From NCBI RefSeq assembly GCF_900110705.1, contig NZ_FOEJ01000003.1, positions 248,001 through 312,000 of the forward strand: a DNA stretch of 64,000 nucleotides. Direction: 5' to 3'. Both the position numbers and the translations under genes were made by a program. The notes below the pieces were generated by a model that did no database searches, was not told where the DNA came from, and worked only from the letters and a program-made list of their open reading frames with translations. Of this stretch, positions 1 to 9,164 are shown in pieces (positions within the stretch are counted from its first letter, which is position 1; each line of letters opens with the position of its first letter). The DNA is from Loktanella sp. DSM 29012. Its GTDB lineage: Bacteria; Pseudomonadota; Alphaproteobacteria; Rhodobacterales; Rhodobacteraceae.

Positions 1-876
1 AACCGGTCCATCAATCCTTACCGGGGGTGCGAACACGGCTGCATTTACTGTTTTGCACGGCCCAGTCACGCCTATCTGGGCATGTCACCGGGACTGGATT
101 TCGAAACACGGCTGATTGCGCGTCCCGATGCGCCGACCGTGCTGGCAAAGGAATTGCGCACCAAAGGCTATGTGCCGCAGACCGTCGCGATTGGGACGAA
201 CACCGACCCCTATCAGCCGATCGAACGCGATCGCGGAATCATGCGGCAGATCTTGCAGGTCTTGTCCGATTTCAATCATCCCGTCGGCATCGTGACCAAG
301 GGGGCGTTGATCAGTCGCGACATCGACATCCTCGCCCCGATGGCGGCCAAGGGGCTGGCGCGCGTCGGAATTTCGATCACGACACTCGACAATGCCACCA
401 GCCGCGCGATGGAACCGCGCGTGCCGCTGCCAGCCGCGCGTTTGCGCGCGATCCGGCAGTTGACCGACGCCGGGATCGACGTGCGCGTCATGGTGTCGCC
501 CATCGTGCCTGCGCTGACCGATCACGAGATGGAACGTATCCTTGCGGCGGCGGCAGATGCCGGGGCTGTTGCTGCCAATTCCATCGTGCTGCGTTTGCCG
601 CGCGAGGTGTCGGGCCTGTTTCGCGACTGGGTGGAACAGACCTATCCTGACCGGGCCGCGCGGATCATGGCACGCGTGCGTGAGCTTCATGGCGGACAGG
701 ATTACGACCCGGCGTTCGGCACGCGGATTACCGGGCAGGGCGAATGGGCCCGTTTGATCCGGCAACGTTTCGATCTGGCCGCCCGTCGTCTGGGACTGGC
801 ACGGCATCTGCCACCGCTGCGCAGCGACCTGTTCGCGGTGCCGCCACGACCGGGCGATCAGCTATCGCTATTTTGA
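1..876 (+). CDS. PA0069-family radical SAM protein (5' truncated)
   Basis: The reading frame is open from the first base of the window, so the N-terminus is missing; 291 residues remain. The visible part begins with the radical SAM cluster motif C-x3-C-x2-C (CEHGCIYC, residues 10-17 of the visible part), which would hold a 4Fe-4S cluster and cleave S-adenosylmethionine. It then continues with a TIM-barrel-like segment (GTNTDPYQPIE, SITTLDNATSRAMEPR) typical of the PA0069/Rv2578c family, which resembles spore photoproduct lyase-type enzymes. The substrate of this family is not established. The stop lies 22 bases before the next gene, so the two may be co-transcribed. Confidence 0.9.
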   Translation, partial: NRSINPYRGCEHGCIYCFARPSHAYLGMSPGLDFETRLIARPDAPTVLAKELRTKGYVPQTVAIGTNTDPYQPIERDRGIMRQILQVLSDFNHPVGIVTKGALISRDIDILAPMAAKGLARVGISITTLDNATSRAMEPRVPLPAARLRAIRQLTDAGIDVRVMVSPIVPALTDHEMERILAAAADAGAVAANSIVLRLPREVSGLFRDWVEQTYPDRAARIMARVRELHGGQDYDPAFGTRITGQGEWARLIRQRFDLAARRLGLARHLPPLRSDLFAVPPRPGDQLSLF

Positions 877-898
877 CGGTCCCGACTATGCTGCAAGT

Positions 899-1498
899 AT
901 GAGCGAGATCTGGACACAGCGTTACGACCGGCCCGACTATCTGTTCGGCATGGAACCGACCGAATTTCTGGTCACGGCGGCCGACCGTGTGCCGGCGACC
1001 GATGCACTGTGTATTGCGGACGGCGAGGGGCGTCATTCCGCATACCTCGCACAGCGCGGCTTTGATGTGACGGCCTTTGATCCCGCACCGACGGCGCTGG
1101 AAAAGGCACGCCGTCTGGACGTGGCAAAGGGTGTCACGGTCGCACGGCATCAGGCCAGTCTGGATGACTGGGACTGGACGCAGTCCTACGGCGCAGTGGT
1201 GGCGATGTTCATCCAATTTCAGGGACCAGAGGCACGCTTGCCCACATTTGAACGTCTGCGGCAGGCCACACGGCCTAGCGGCCACGTGATCCTGAAAGGG
1301 TTCGCCCCGCGGCAGGTCGACTACGGGACGGGTGGCCCATCGGATCGCGAAAACATGTACACGACGGATTTTCTGGAACAGCAGTTCAGCGGCTGGACGC
1401 TGCATCATTTGCGCGATCACGATGCGCCGCTGTCGTCAGGACCGGGCCACGACGGTGTCGCGGCCCTGGTCGAATTGATTGCACAAAAACCGGGTTAA
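899..1498 (+). CDS. Class I SAM-dependent methyltransferase
   Basis: This 199-residue protein shows a Rossmann-type SAM-binding fold. A loop (CIADGEGRHSAYLA, about residues 37-50) takes the place of the usual motif I, followed by an acidic strand end (VTAFDPAPTALEKA). It resembles the TehB-like methyltransferases with a DGEGRNS loop. The target molecule cannot be read from sequence. It follows the radical SAM gene closely on the same strand. Its stop converges with the next gene: the two TAA stops share the palindrome TTAA at 1495-1498. Confidence 0.85.
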   Translation: MSEIWTQRYDRPDYLFGMEPTEFLVTAADRVPATDALCIADGEGRHSAYLAQRGFDVTAFDPAPTALEKARRLDVAKGVTVARHQASLDDWDWTQSYGAVVAMFIQFQGPEARLPTFERLRQATRPSGHVILKGFAPRQVDYGTGGPSDRENMYTTDFLEQQFSGWTLHHLRDHDAPLSSGPGHDGVAALVELIAQKPG

Positions 1499-2508
1499 TG
1501 ACGGCGGCGACCACGACGTTCGGCGCGGACCGGACCGTTGCCGTCGGTGCCGTCACTCTCGGAGGAAAACGCACCCAGCGCCGTCGTGATATCGTCCAGC
1601 GACGGGCGGTCGCCCTTGGGCCGGGTTTCCAGCGCCTCGCGCATGGCGCGCAGGTGTTCGGGCGTCGTCCCACAGCATCCGCCGATGATGCGCGCGCCAC
1701 AGTTGCGGGCCAGTTCGGCGTAATCCGCCATCAGTTCCGGCGTCCCGTCGTAATGGATATGGCCGTCGTGGTATTTCGGGATGCCTGCGTTGCCCTTGGA
1801 AATCAGCGGCTGGCCCGGGTCTGCATCCGCCATGCCAAGGATCGTGCGCAGCAGGTCAGACGCGCCCGTGCCGCAGTTGGCACCGAATCCCTGCGGCTGG
1901 TAATCCAGCTTGGCCACGGATTTCACCATGTCGCGGCTGGTCACACCCATCATCGTGCGGCCCGCGGTGTCGAAACTCATGGTGCCGCACCAGGGCATCC
2001 TGGCGAGGCGAAACGCCTCGGCTGCGGCCTTGTATTCCTCGAATGCGGAAATGGTTTCGACCCACAGCACATCGGCACCACCTGCCTTCAGGCCCTCGGC
2101 TTGTTCATGGAACATCTCGACGGCAAGTTCGTGGGTCAGCGTGCCCATCGGTGCCATGATGTCGCCGGTCGGACCAACCGATCCGGCAACGATGATCGCG
2201 CGGTCCGATTTATCGGCCACGTTGCGACCGATCTCGGCGGCGGCGCGGTTGAGTTCCAGCACACGGTCCTGCGCGTCGTGCAGTTTCAAGCGGCTGGCGT
2301 TGCCACCAAAGCTGTTGGTCAGGAACAGGTCGGACCCTGCGTCCACGGCCCCCTGGTACAGCGCCGTGATGCGGTCGGGATGTTCCACGTTCCACATTTC
2401 CGGCGCGTCGCCGGACGACAGCCCCATATTGAACAGATTGGTACCCGTCGCCCCGTCGGCGAGGATCCAGTCGCGCTGCGCAAGCAGATCGGCAAAAGCG
2501 GTGGTCAT
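1495..2508 (-). CDS. bmt: Betaine-homocysteine S-methyltransferase
   Basis: The 337-residue protein belongs to the homocysteine S-methyltransferase family (TIM barrel), which moves a methyl group from betaine to homocysteine to make methionine. The zinc-binding cysteines are visible in GANCGTGASD and GGCCGTTPEH, and the N-terminal DGATGTNLF motif is typical. The start at 2508 is chosen because the protein then opens MTTAFADLL behind an AAGGGA ribosome site; the longer frame upstream runs through a terminator. The C-terminus carries an arginine-rich tail. Substrate preference for betaine rather than S-methylmethionine is inferred from family resemblance and from how common betaine use is in marine Rhodobacteraceae. 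Confidence 0.85.
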   Translation of the reverse strand: MTTAFADLLAQRDWILADGATGTNLFNMGLSSGDAPEMWNVEHPDRITALYQGAVDAGSDLFLTNSFGGNASRLKLHDAQDRVLELNRAAAEIGRNVADKSDRAIIVAGSVGPTGDIMAPMGTLTHELAVEMFHEQAEGLKAGGADVLWVETISAFEEYKAAAEAFRLARMPWCGTMSFDTAGRTMMGVTSRDMVKSVAKLDYQPQGFGANCGTGASDLLRTILGMADADPGQPLISKGNAGIPKYHDGHIHYDGTPELMADYAELARNCGARIIGGCCGTTPEHLRAMREALETRPKGDRPSLDDITTALGAFSSESDGTDGNGPVRAERRGRRRH

Positions 2509-2526
2509 GGTCGTTCCCTTCAATGC

Positions 2527-2557
2527 AAAAGGGGCACCGGCCTGTGACCGGTGCCCC
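2527..2557 (-). terminator. Rho-independent terminator after the ATPase inhibitor gene
   Basis: A perfect 10-bp GC stem (GGGGCACCGG / CCGGTGCCCC) with a 7-base loop is followed on the minus strand by TTTT. It separates the ATPase inhibitor gene from the methyltransferase gene downstream. Confidence 0.8.
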
Positions 2558-2597
2558 GTTGGCGGTGTTGTATCCGGCACGCGCCGGGGCGGCAATA

Positions 2598-2915
2598 TCA
2601 GCCTTGCTCGTCCAGCAGTTGCGCCTTGGCGGTGGCGGTCAGTTCGGCCATTTTCGCGCGGATTTCGGCGTCGCTGGTGTCGTCGCTCAGATCGGCGCGC
2701 ACCTTGCGGAAAACATCCTCGTCGCCGGCTTCTTCGAAATCGGCCTTGATGACCTCTTTGGCATAGGCATCGGCGTCCTCACCGGATTTGCCCATCAGGC
2801 CTGCCGCCCACAGACCCAGCAGCTTGTTGCGGCGTGCCTCGGCCTTGAACTGCATTTCGGCGTCATGGGCGAATTTGTTCTCGAACGCGTTTTCGCGATC
2901 TTTCATGCTGGCCAT
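2598..2915 (-). CDS. F1F0-ATPase inhibitor zeta subunit (DUF1476)
   Basis: The 105-residue protein matches the DUF1476 family, known from Paracoccus as the zeta subunit that blocks ATP hydrolysis by the F1 motor. Recognisable parts are the N-terminal FENKFAHD segment, expected to be the inhibitory region, and the four-helix body (RRNKLLGLWAAGLMG, EVIKADFEEAGDEDV). The length is normal for the family. Translation may start at 2915 or at the methionine nine bases later (MKDREN), which is the commoner family start. The gene stands alone, away from any atp operon, and ends in its own terminator. Confidence 0.9.
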   Translation of the reverse strand: MASMKDRENAFENKFAHDAEMQFKAEARRNKLLGLWAAGLMGKSGEDADAYAKEVIKADFEEAGDEDVFRKVRADLSDDTSDAEIRAKMAELTATAKAQLLDEQG

Positions 2916-3047
2916 CGGTCAAACCCCTGTTTTGTGTTGGCGTGGATATAGATATGCGGCCCGACATGCTTGCCCGCAAGGGGGCGGTGTCGTAAGACGC
3001 AGCAAAGCGGGCCGTCGTTGTGGCACGCATTATACTGCGGGGCACCC

Positions 3048-3809
3048 ATGGCACGTCGTAAACTGGTCTACGAAGGCAAGGCGAAAATTCTGTACGAGGG
3101 CCCCGAACCGGGCACGTTCGTGCAGTATTTCAAGGACGATGCCACCGCCGGAAACGGTGCCAAAAAGGATGTGATCGAGGGCAAGGGCGTGTTGAACAAC
3201 CGCCTGTCCGAATTCTTTATGACCGGATTGGCGAATATCGGCATTCCGACCCATTTCATCCGCCGCCTGAACATGCGCGAACAGCTGATCCGGCAGGTCG
3301 AAATCATCCCGCTGGAAGTGATCGTGCGCAACTTTGCCGCCGGGTCCATGGCCAAGCGTCTGGGCATGGAGGAAGGCGCACCACTGCCGCGCCCGATCGT
3401 GGAATTCAGCTTCAAGGACGACAAGCTGGGCGATCCGCTGGTGCCCGAGGAATACATCATCGCCTTTGGCTGGGCATCGCAACAGGACATGGACGACATC
3501 GTCAGCATGGCCCTGCGGGTCAATGATTACCTCTCCGGTGTCATGTACGGCGTCGGTATCAAACTGGTGGATTTCAAGATCGAGATCGGTCGCATCTGGG
3601 ACAATGACTTCATGCGTCTGGTCGTGGCCGACGAAATCAGCCCCGACAGCTGCCGCCTGTGGGACATCGAATCCGGCCAGAAACTGGACAAGGACGTGTT
3701 CCGTCAGGATCTAGGATCGCTCTCGGATGCCTACACAGAGGTGGCGCGCCGTCTGGGCGTGCTGCCCAGCAACGTGACCCACCGCCCCAAGCCGACACTG
3801 ATCAACTAA
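3048..3809 (+). CDS. purC: Phosphoribosylaminoimidazole-succinocarboxamide synthase
   Basis: This 253-residue enzyme joins aspartate to CAIR using ATP in purine synthesis. The start at 3048 gives the conserved N-terminus [13 protein letters not shown]. The family motifs [17 protein letters not shown] and VDFKIEIGR are present, and the length matches bacterial PurC. It heads a purine cluster with purS 10 bases downstream, followed by a nucleotidase and purQ. Confidence 0.96.
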   Translation: MARRKLVYEGKAKILYEGPEPGTFVQYFKDDATAGNGAKKDVIEGKGVLNNRLSEFFMTGLANIGIPTHFIRRLNMREQLIRQVEIIPLEVIVRNFAAGSMAKRLGMEEGAPLPRPIVEFSFKDDKLGDPLVPEEYIIAFGWASQQDMDDIVSMALRVNDYLSGVMYGVGIKLVDFKIEIGRIWDNDFMRLVVADEISPDSCRLWDIESGQKLDKDVFRQDLGSLSDAYTEVARRLGVLPSNVTHRPKPTLIN

Positions 3810-3819
3810 GGAATCGCTC

Positions 3820-4050
3820 ATGCTGGCCAAAGTCTATGTGACGCTGAAAAATGGTGTTCTCGATCCGCAGGGCGAGGCCATTCGCCACGCGCTGGGATCG
3901 CTTGGGTTTGACGGCGTGAACGGCGTGCGTCAGGGCAAGGTCATCGAACTGGATCTGGCCGACGGCACCACCGAGGCGCAGATCAATGACATGTGCGAAC
4001 GTCTGCTGGCCAACACCGTGATCGAATCGTATCGGATCGAAATCGCCTGA
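3820..4050 (+). CDS. purS: Phosphoribosylformylglycinamidine synthase subunit PurS
   Basis: This 76-residue protein is the small structural subunit that links PurL and PurQ in the FGAM synthase complex. The sequence shows the typical LKNGVLDPQGEAI and VRQGKVIEL segments. Its TGA overlaps the ATG of the next gene by one base, so the two are probably translationally coupled. Confidence 0.94.
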   Translation: MLAKVYVTLKNGVLDPQGEAIRHALGSLGFDGVNGVRQGKVIELDLADGTTEAQINDMCERLLANTVIESYRIEIA

Positions 4051-4580
4051 TGCGCATCGCCGTCGACATGGACGAGGTGATCGCCGACACCCATGCGGCA
4101 CAACGCGCGGCCTATGCACAGGCGGGATTCACGGCGTCCGATGCTGACCTGCATGGCAAACATCTGCGCGATCTGGCCCCGCCAGATACCGTGCGGCAGG
4201 TGCAGTTGCAGATGTCCGAAGGCACGTTTTTCGCAAACCTCGATGTCATCGCGGGGGCCGTCGATGCGATGGCGGACCTCTATGCCACGCATGAGGTGTT
4301 CATCGCCACGGCTGCGATGGATTACCCGGCATCATGCGCGCACAAGATCGCGTGGCTGGCCCGGCATTTCCCGTTCATCGCCAAGGACAGGATCGTGCTG
4401 TGCGGCGACAAGAGCATCATCAAAGCCGACGTACTGATCGACGATCACAGCCGTCATTTCACGCATTTCGCAGGGCAGGGCGTCCTGTTCGATGCGCTGC
4501 ACAACAAAACGACCGATTGGCCGCACCGGCTGACGGATTGGGCCGATGTCCACACCACGCTTGAAAGGATCGCCAGATGA
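4050..4580 (+). CDS. HAD-type 5'-nucleotidase of the NT5C group
   Basis: A 176-residue HAD-fold phosphatase. The first motif is DMDEVIAD near the N-terminus, where the first aspartate is the expected nucleophile and the second the acid/base; the fourth motif is VLIDDH near residue 130. It resembles the NT5C family that dephosphorylates (deoxy)nucleoside monophosphates. Sitting between purS and purQ with a one-base overlap before and a four-base ATGA overlap after, it may balance nucleotide pools during purine synthesis, which is an inference from position. The start follows from the overlap and from the conserved N-terminus. Confidence 0.85.
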   Translation: MRIAVDMDEVIADTHAAQRAAYAQAGFTASDADLHGKHLRDLAPPDTVRQVQLQMSEGTFFANLDVIAGAVDAMADLYATHEVFIATAAMDYPASCAHKIAWLARHFPFIAKDRIVLCGDKSIIKADVLIDDHSRHFTHFAGQGVLFDALHNKTTDWPHRLTDWADVHTTLERIAR

Positions 4581-5242
4581 AGGCCGCCGTTCTCGTTTTT
4601 CCCGGGTCCAACTGTGACCGCGACATGGCCGAGGCGCTGCGCGCCGCAGGGGCCGATGTTCGGATGGTCTGGCACAAGGACGCCGATATCGGCGATGTCG
4701 ATCTGGTTGCCGTGCCGGGCGGGTTTTCATTCGGTGACTACCTGCGCTGTGGTGCGATTGCCGCGCAATCCCCGGTCTGCGCGGCACTGCGCGCCCATGT
4801 GGAACGCGGCGGATATGCCTTGGGGGTTTGCAACGGGTTTCAGGTGCTGACCGAAACCGGTCTGTTGCCCGGTGCGCTGATGCGCAACGGCGGCCTGACA
4901 TTCGTGTGCAAATCCACGCCGTTGCGCGTGGCCACGGCCGACAGCGCCTTTACCGAAGGTTACGCAGCCGGCGACACCATCGCATTGCCTGTCGCACATC
5001 ATGACGGCAATTATTTTGCCGATGCCGATACGTTGGCGATGCTCGCGGATCAGGACAGGATTGCATTCACCTACGCCGACAATTTCAACGGCAGCCGCAA
5101 TGACATCGCGGGGATCCTGTCTGAAAACCGTCGCGTGCTGGGCATGATGCCCCATCCCGAACGGGCCGTGGATGCCGCAACCGGCAGCACGCAGGGCATG
5201 GCGCTGTTCAGGGGCCTTGTGCGGCAACTTGCCGACGCCTGA
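4577..5242 (+). CDS. purQ: Phosphoribosylformylglycinamidine synthase subunit PurQ
   Basis: This 221-residue glutaminase subunit of FGAM synthase supplies ammonia from glutamine. It shows the class I amidotransferase features: PGSNCDRD at the N-terminus, the nucleophile cysteine in GVCNGFQ, and the catalytic His/Glu in MMPHPERA near the C-terminus. The start overlaps the previous stop as ATGA. purL is not in the window. Confidence 0.95.
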   Translation: MKAAVLVFPGSNCDRDMAEALRAAGADVRMVWHKDADIGDVDLVAVPGGFSFGDYLRCGAIAAQSPVCAALRAHVERGGYALGVCNGFQVLTETGLLPGALMRNGGLTFVCKSTPLRVATADSAFTEGYAAGDTIALPVAHHDGNYFADADTLAMLADQDRIAFTYADNFNGSRNDIAGILSENRRVLGMMPHPERAVDAATGSTQGMALFRGLVRQLADA

Positions 5243-5285
5243 GCGTCCGCTTGCCGCATGGCTGCGAGCGACATATTTAAGCGTC

Positions 5286-7040
5286 ATGGAAAACGTGACC
5301 ATTCCGGCCGTCCGGACGGCGCTGAACCGCTGGCGTCTGCGTCTTGCGGTCATCGCCCTATGTCTGTTGGGCGCCGGCACGATCTATGTCACGAACATTC
5401 TGCTGACAGAACGCTTTACGGAATCGACCCGAAACAGGGCCGAGGTGCGTCTGACACTGTTTGTCGCCAACCTGATGAGCGAGCTACAGCGCAATTCCAT
5501 CGTGCCACAGCTGCTTGCGCGTGACCCCGCGCTGATCGCGGCGCTGGAAAACGGTGATTTCTCGTTATCGACGCAGCGCCTGCTGTCTTTTGTGGATGAA
5601 ATCGGCGCGGCATCGCTGATGCTGCTGGACCGTGACGGGCGTGTCGTCGCGGCAACCGATCGCAACCGTCTGGGCGAAAGTTTCCGGTCAGCCCCGCAGT
5701 TCGTGAACGCCATGCGCAGCAACGCCACCGTGTTCACCCGTGGCGAGACAGCACAGGGCGGGTTCAATTTCATCTACTCGCGCAGGCTGGACAACAGCGG
5801 GTCCAATCTGGGCGCGATCCTGGTGGCAGTCGATCTGGCCAAGATCGAACGCGGCTGGGTCGGTGTGTCGGACGCCGTTTATGTGGCCGACAGCGAGGGG
5901 CGGATCATCCTATCGACCGAACCGCGCTGGCGTGGTCAGGAGGAATCGGTCGCCCTTGCCATTGAACCTGCATCGGGTGCCATCGAGCGTGCGTTGCGCG
6001 CGACCGAGGAATGGACCGAACTGCCGATCGACGCCTATTTCAGGGGCGAGGCAGTGTTGCGCCGCGAGGCGCGCGTGCCGTTCCAGGGCTGGCGCATGGT
6101 CAGTTTCACCAGCTACGCCAGCGTGCGCGAACGGGTGAATGGTGTTCTGGCGCTCGAGGTGATGGGATTTGCGATCCTGCTGGCGCTGTTGTTCTGGTAT
6201 GCCTCACGCAGGGCCGCGACACGTGTGGCGGTCTACGAACAGGAATCCAACGAATTGCGCGCCCTCAACGCAGCACTTCAGCGTGAAATCGCGGCGCGCA
6301 AACAGATGGAACGCAGTCTTCAGGTGGCGGAACAAACGGTCGAACAGACCTCGAAACTGGCCGCCTTGGGCGAAATGTCGGCGGCCGTCAGCCACGAATT
6401 GAACCAGCCGTTGGCGGCCATGAAAACCTATCTGGCAGGGGCGCGGCTGTTGCTGCAACGCAAACGCCCCGAGGAAACGCTGTCGTCATTTCAACGGATC
6501 GACGACCTGATCGACCGTATGGGCGCGATCACGCGGCAGTTGAAATCCTATGCCCGCAAGGGGTCCGACGCGTTCGAGGCGGTCGATGCCCGTGCCGCGG
6601 TATCATCCGCCCTGTCGCTGATGGAACCCCAGCTCAAGACGCGCGACGTGGAAATCAGTCGCACGCTTCCCAGTGCGCCCGCGCTGATCTACGGGGACCG
6701 CCTGCGACTGGAACAGGTCATCATCAACCTGTTGCGCAACGCACTGGACGCCACCAAGACGGCCGAGAGTCCGCGCATCGACGTGATCCTTGCGGTGGGC
6801 GAAACGGTGACCCTGACGGTGCGGGACAACGGGACGGGGATCGAGGACCTCGATGAACTGTTCGAACCATTTTACACAACCAAGCAGGCTGGCGACGGTG
6901 TCGGCCTCGGACTTGCGATTTCTTCGGGGATCGTCAACGACCTCGGGGGGCGCATGATCGCACGCAACGGGGCACAGGGTGGCGCTGTTTTCGAAGTGCA
7001 GTTGCCGCTGCTCAAGTCGGCCCTCAAGGCCGCAGAATAA
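5286..7040 (+). CDS. dctB: DctB-type sensor histidine kinase
   Basis: The 584-residue membrane kinase has one transmembrane helix at about 19-40, a long periplasmic sensor region of about 245 residues, a second helix at about 285-307, a coiled coil rich in E/Q/R, then HisKA with the phosphorylated His370 (SHELNQPLAAMKTY) and a HATPase domain (N box LLRNALDATK, G boxes DNGTGIED and GVGLGLA). The layout and the HELNQPLAAM motif match DctB, which senses C4-dicarboxylates. No DctP or TRAP transporter genes are adjacent, so the ligand is uncertain. The ribosome site is weak. The regulator follows 10 bases downstream. Confidence 0.85.
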   Translation: MENVTIPAVRTALNRWRLRLAVIALCLLGAGTIYVTNILLTERFTESTRNRAEVRLTLFVANLMSELQRNSIVPQLLARDPALIAALENGDFSLSTQRLLSFVDEIGAASLMLLDRDGRVVAATDRNRLGESFRSAPQFVNAMRSNATVFTRGETAQGGFNFIYSRRLDNSGSNLGAILVAVDLAKIERGWVGVSDAVYVADSEGRIILSTEPRWRGQEESVALAIEPASGAIERALRATEEWTELPIDAYFRGEAVLRREARVPFQGWRMVSFTSYASVRERVNGVLALEVMGFAILLALLFWYASRRAATRVAVYEQESNELRALNAALQREIAARKQMERSLQVAEQTVEQTSKLAALGEMSAAVSHELNQPLAAMKTYLAGARLLLQRKRPEETLSSFQRIDDLIDRMGAITRQLKSYARKGSDAFEAVDARAAVSSALSLMEPQLKTRDVEISRTLPSAPALIYGDRLRLEQVIINLLRNALDATKTAESPRIDVILAVGETVTLTVRDNGTGIEDLDELFEPFYTTKQAGDGVGLGLAISSGIVNDLGGRMIARNGAQGGAVFEVQLPLLKSALKAAE

Positions 7041-7050
7041 GGACTGCAAG

Positions 7051-8391
7051 ATGAACAAGGCCATGAAAATCGCGATTGTCGACGACGAAAAAGACATGCG
7101 TCAGTCGATCAGCCAGTGGCTGGCCCTGTCCGGGTTCGAGACAGAAGCCTATGCCAGCGCAGAGGATGCGCTCAGTGCGCTGACATCCGACTTTCCGGGG
7201 ATCGTCGTCAGCGATGTGAAAATGCCCGGCATGGACGGCATGCAGTTCCTGAAGAAATTGCGCGGGGTCGATTCCGCGCTGCCGGTCATCATGATAACCG
7301 GCCACGGCGACGTGCCGATGGCGGTCGAAGCGATGCGCGTGGGCGCATTCGATTTTCTGGAAAAACCTTTCAATCCCGATCGGATGACCGAACTGGCCAA
7401 GAAGGCCTGCAATGTGCGCCGCCTAACGCTGGACAACCGCGCCCTGCGCAAGGAATTGTCCGACGGCACATCCTTGATGAAAAAACTGGTCGGATCCTCT
7501 GACGCGATGGAACGTCTCAAGGAGGACATTCTGGATCTGGGTCAGGCCGACGGGCATGTCCTGATCGAGGGCGAAACCGGCACGGGCAAGACATTGGTTG
7601 CCCATGCGCTGCATGCGGTCGGTGCCCGGTCCGCCCGCAAGTTCGTGCTGATCTCATGCTCCGCCCTAGACGAGGACAGCCTGAACCGCAGGCTGTTCGG
7701 CCCCGCCGCAGAGGGCGAGCCGATCCCCGCCATGGAGGAGGCGCGCGGCGGCACGCTGGTGCTGGAGGATATCGAGGCGCTGACCCATGCGCAGCAATCG
7801 CGTCTGCTGACGGCGATCAACGAACAGGGCACGCCCGCGGAAACCCGTCTGGTCGCCATCTGCAACCTGCAGGAACAGGACAAGACCTGCGAAAGCGTGC
7901 TGCGCCCGGACCTGTATTACCGGATTTCGGCAATGCGGATCGTGGTGCCTCCGCTGCGCCAGCGCGGCGAGGATATCCTGACGCTGTTCACCCATCTATC
8001 CGAACAATTCGCCGAGGAATACGGCTGCGAGGCCCCGCAAGTCAGCGCCCAGGAGGCCGCACAGCTGTTGCAGGCACCCTGGCCGGGCAATGTGCGGCAG
8101 TTGATCAACGTGGCCGAACGGGCCGTGCTGCAAAATCGTCGCGGATCTGGGTCCATCGCATCGCTGCTGATGACCGACGGGGACGACGACGACGGCAACC
8201 GCCCGGCGATGACGACCGAAGGCAAGCCCCTCAAGGAATTCGTCGAAGCCTTTGAACGCATGCTGATCGACAACACCATGCGCCGCCACAAGGGCAGCAT
8301 CGTCGCGGTGATGGAAGAGCTTTGCCTGCCGCGCCGGACCCTGAACGAAAAGATGGCCAAGTATCAATTGCAACGGTCGGATTATATCTGA
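7051..8391 (+). CDS. dctD: DctD-type response regulator with degenerate AAA+ domain
   Basis: A 446-residue protein with a receiver domain (phosphorylated Asp55 in VVSDVKMPG), an AAA+ domain with Walker A GETGTGKT (about 173-180), and a C-terminal Fis-type helix-turn-helix (GSIVAVMEELCLPRRTLNEKM). Two features are odd. The GAFTGA loop that touches sigma-54 is absent: LFGPAAEGEPIPAMEEARGG stands in its place. The Walker B site reads LVLEDIE instead of the usual LFLDEIE. The arginine-finger stretch RPDLYYRIS is kept. It probably regulates without sigma-54, as is known for Rhodobacter capsulatus NtrC. A good AAGGA site precedes the ATG at 7051. Confidence 0.85.
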   Translation: MNKAMKIAIVDDEKDMRQSISQWLALSGFETEAYASAEDALSALTSDFPGIVVSDVKMPGMDGMQFLKKLRGVDSALPVIMITGHGDVPMAVEAMRVGAFDFLEKPFNPDRMTELAKKACNVRRLTLDNRALRKELSDGTSLMKKLVGSSDAMERLKEDILDLGQADGHVLIEGETGTGKTLVAHALHAVGARSARKFVLISCSALDEDSLNRRLFGPAAEGEPIPAMEEARGGTLVLEDIEALTHAQQSRLLTAINEQGTPAETRLVAICNLQEQDKTCESVLRPDLYYRISAMRIVVPPLRQRGEDILTLFTHLSEQFAEEYGCEAPQVSAQEAAQLLQAPWPGNVRQLINVAERAVLQNRRGSGSIASLLMTDGDDDDGNRPAMTTEGKPLKEFVEAFERMLIDNTMRRHKGSIVAVMEELCLPRRTLNEKMAKYQLQRSDYI

Positions 8392-8465
8392 ACCTGCGGT
8401 GCAACCGGGTCTTGATCGGCGTTGGCGTCCTTGCTTAATGGACCCAACGACGACAGGAGCACGCC

Positions 8466-9113
8466 ATGCATCACAGCCTCGCATTGATTTTCTGCCTGAC
8501 CGCACTGGCGGGCTGTGGCGGCGACAGCACGGAATTTGCGGACCGGTTTGCAATAGACCAGGAGACGGCGAGCGCTGCGGCAGATGAGGCAGAGGATGAG
8601 GCAGAGGATGAGGCAGCGCCACCGGTTCAGCAGACCGATGCAACACGCATCGTCTTGGTGAACGGCACCCCGCGTCCCGCCAATCGCCAGTTTCCGCAAG
8701 GCACCGATGCGAGTCAGCTACGCAGCTTTTCCGCGCCGGCAGGCACGTTTGATCCCATCGACACGAGTGTGCCCGGATCAGCCAGCTATTCCGGCACCTA
8801 TTTTGCGGACAAGATCGAGAATATCGACAATCCCGACACGACGCGTTGGGTTTTCACCAAGGCAGAGGGTCCCGTCGTGATTGATGTGGACCTCGACAGC
8901 GGACAAATCAGCGGGCGCTCCTCTGACAATCGCCTGGTCATCGGACGTGCCGCACGTCCCATCAACGGGGGCATCGTAGATGGCGCCGTGGAATTCGATG
9001 GTTTGGTCGGGCCGTTCAACGGGACAGTGACAGCCAGCAATATCCAGGCCGATTTCGCTGGCGAGAACGCTGACACGGCCGTTTTGGGCCGTTTTGCCGC
9101 CACCGCACCCTGA
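8466..9113 (+). CDS. Hypothetical lipoprotein with a beta-rich C-terminal half
   Basis: A 215-residue protein with a lipoprotein signal peptide: hydrophobic stretch then lipobox LAGC, the cysteine at residue 17. After it come an acidic DEAE repeat (about residues 40-52), a linker, and a C-terminal half of alternating glycines and short strands (SGTYFADK, DVDLDSGQISGRSS, VDGAVEFDGLVGPFNGTVTAS). The end VLGRFAATAP resembles the closing strands of transferrin-binding-protein-like barrels, but this is only a loose likeness. It probably sits in the outer membrane or periplasm. It is flanked by dctD and the rne leader; no partner gene is evident. Confidence 0.7.
   Translation: MHHSLALIFCLTALAGCGGDSTEFADRFAIDQETASAAADEAEDEAEDEAAPPVQQTDATRIVLVNGTPRPANRQFPQGTDASQLRSFSAPAGTFDPIDTSVPGSASYSGTYFADKIENIDNPDTTRWVFTKAEGPVVIDVDLDSGQISGRSSDNRLVIGRAARPINGGIVDGAVEFDGLVGPFNGTVTASNIQADFAGENADTAVLGRFAATAP
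8583..8618 (+). repeat. Three tandem 12-base repeats inside the lipoprotein gene
   Basis: The unit GATGAGGCAGAG occurs twice exactly and a third time with one changed base near its end. It stays in frame and encodes Asp-Glu-Ala-Glu repeats. Copy number could vary by slippage without shifting the frame. Confidence 0.85.
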
Positions 9114-9164
9114 GACGGGCCAATCCGGAAACGGCGCTGCGTCTGATGTTCACACACTTTGTCG

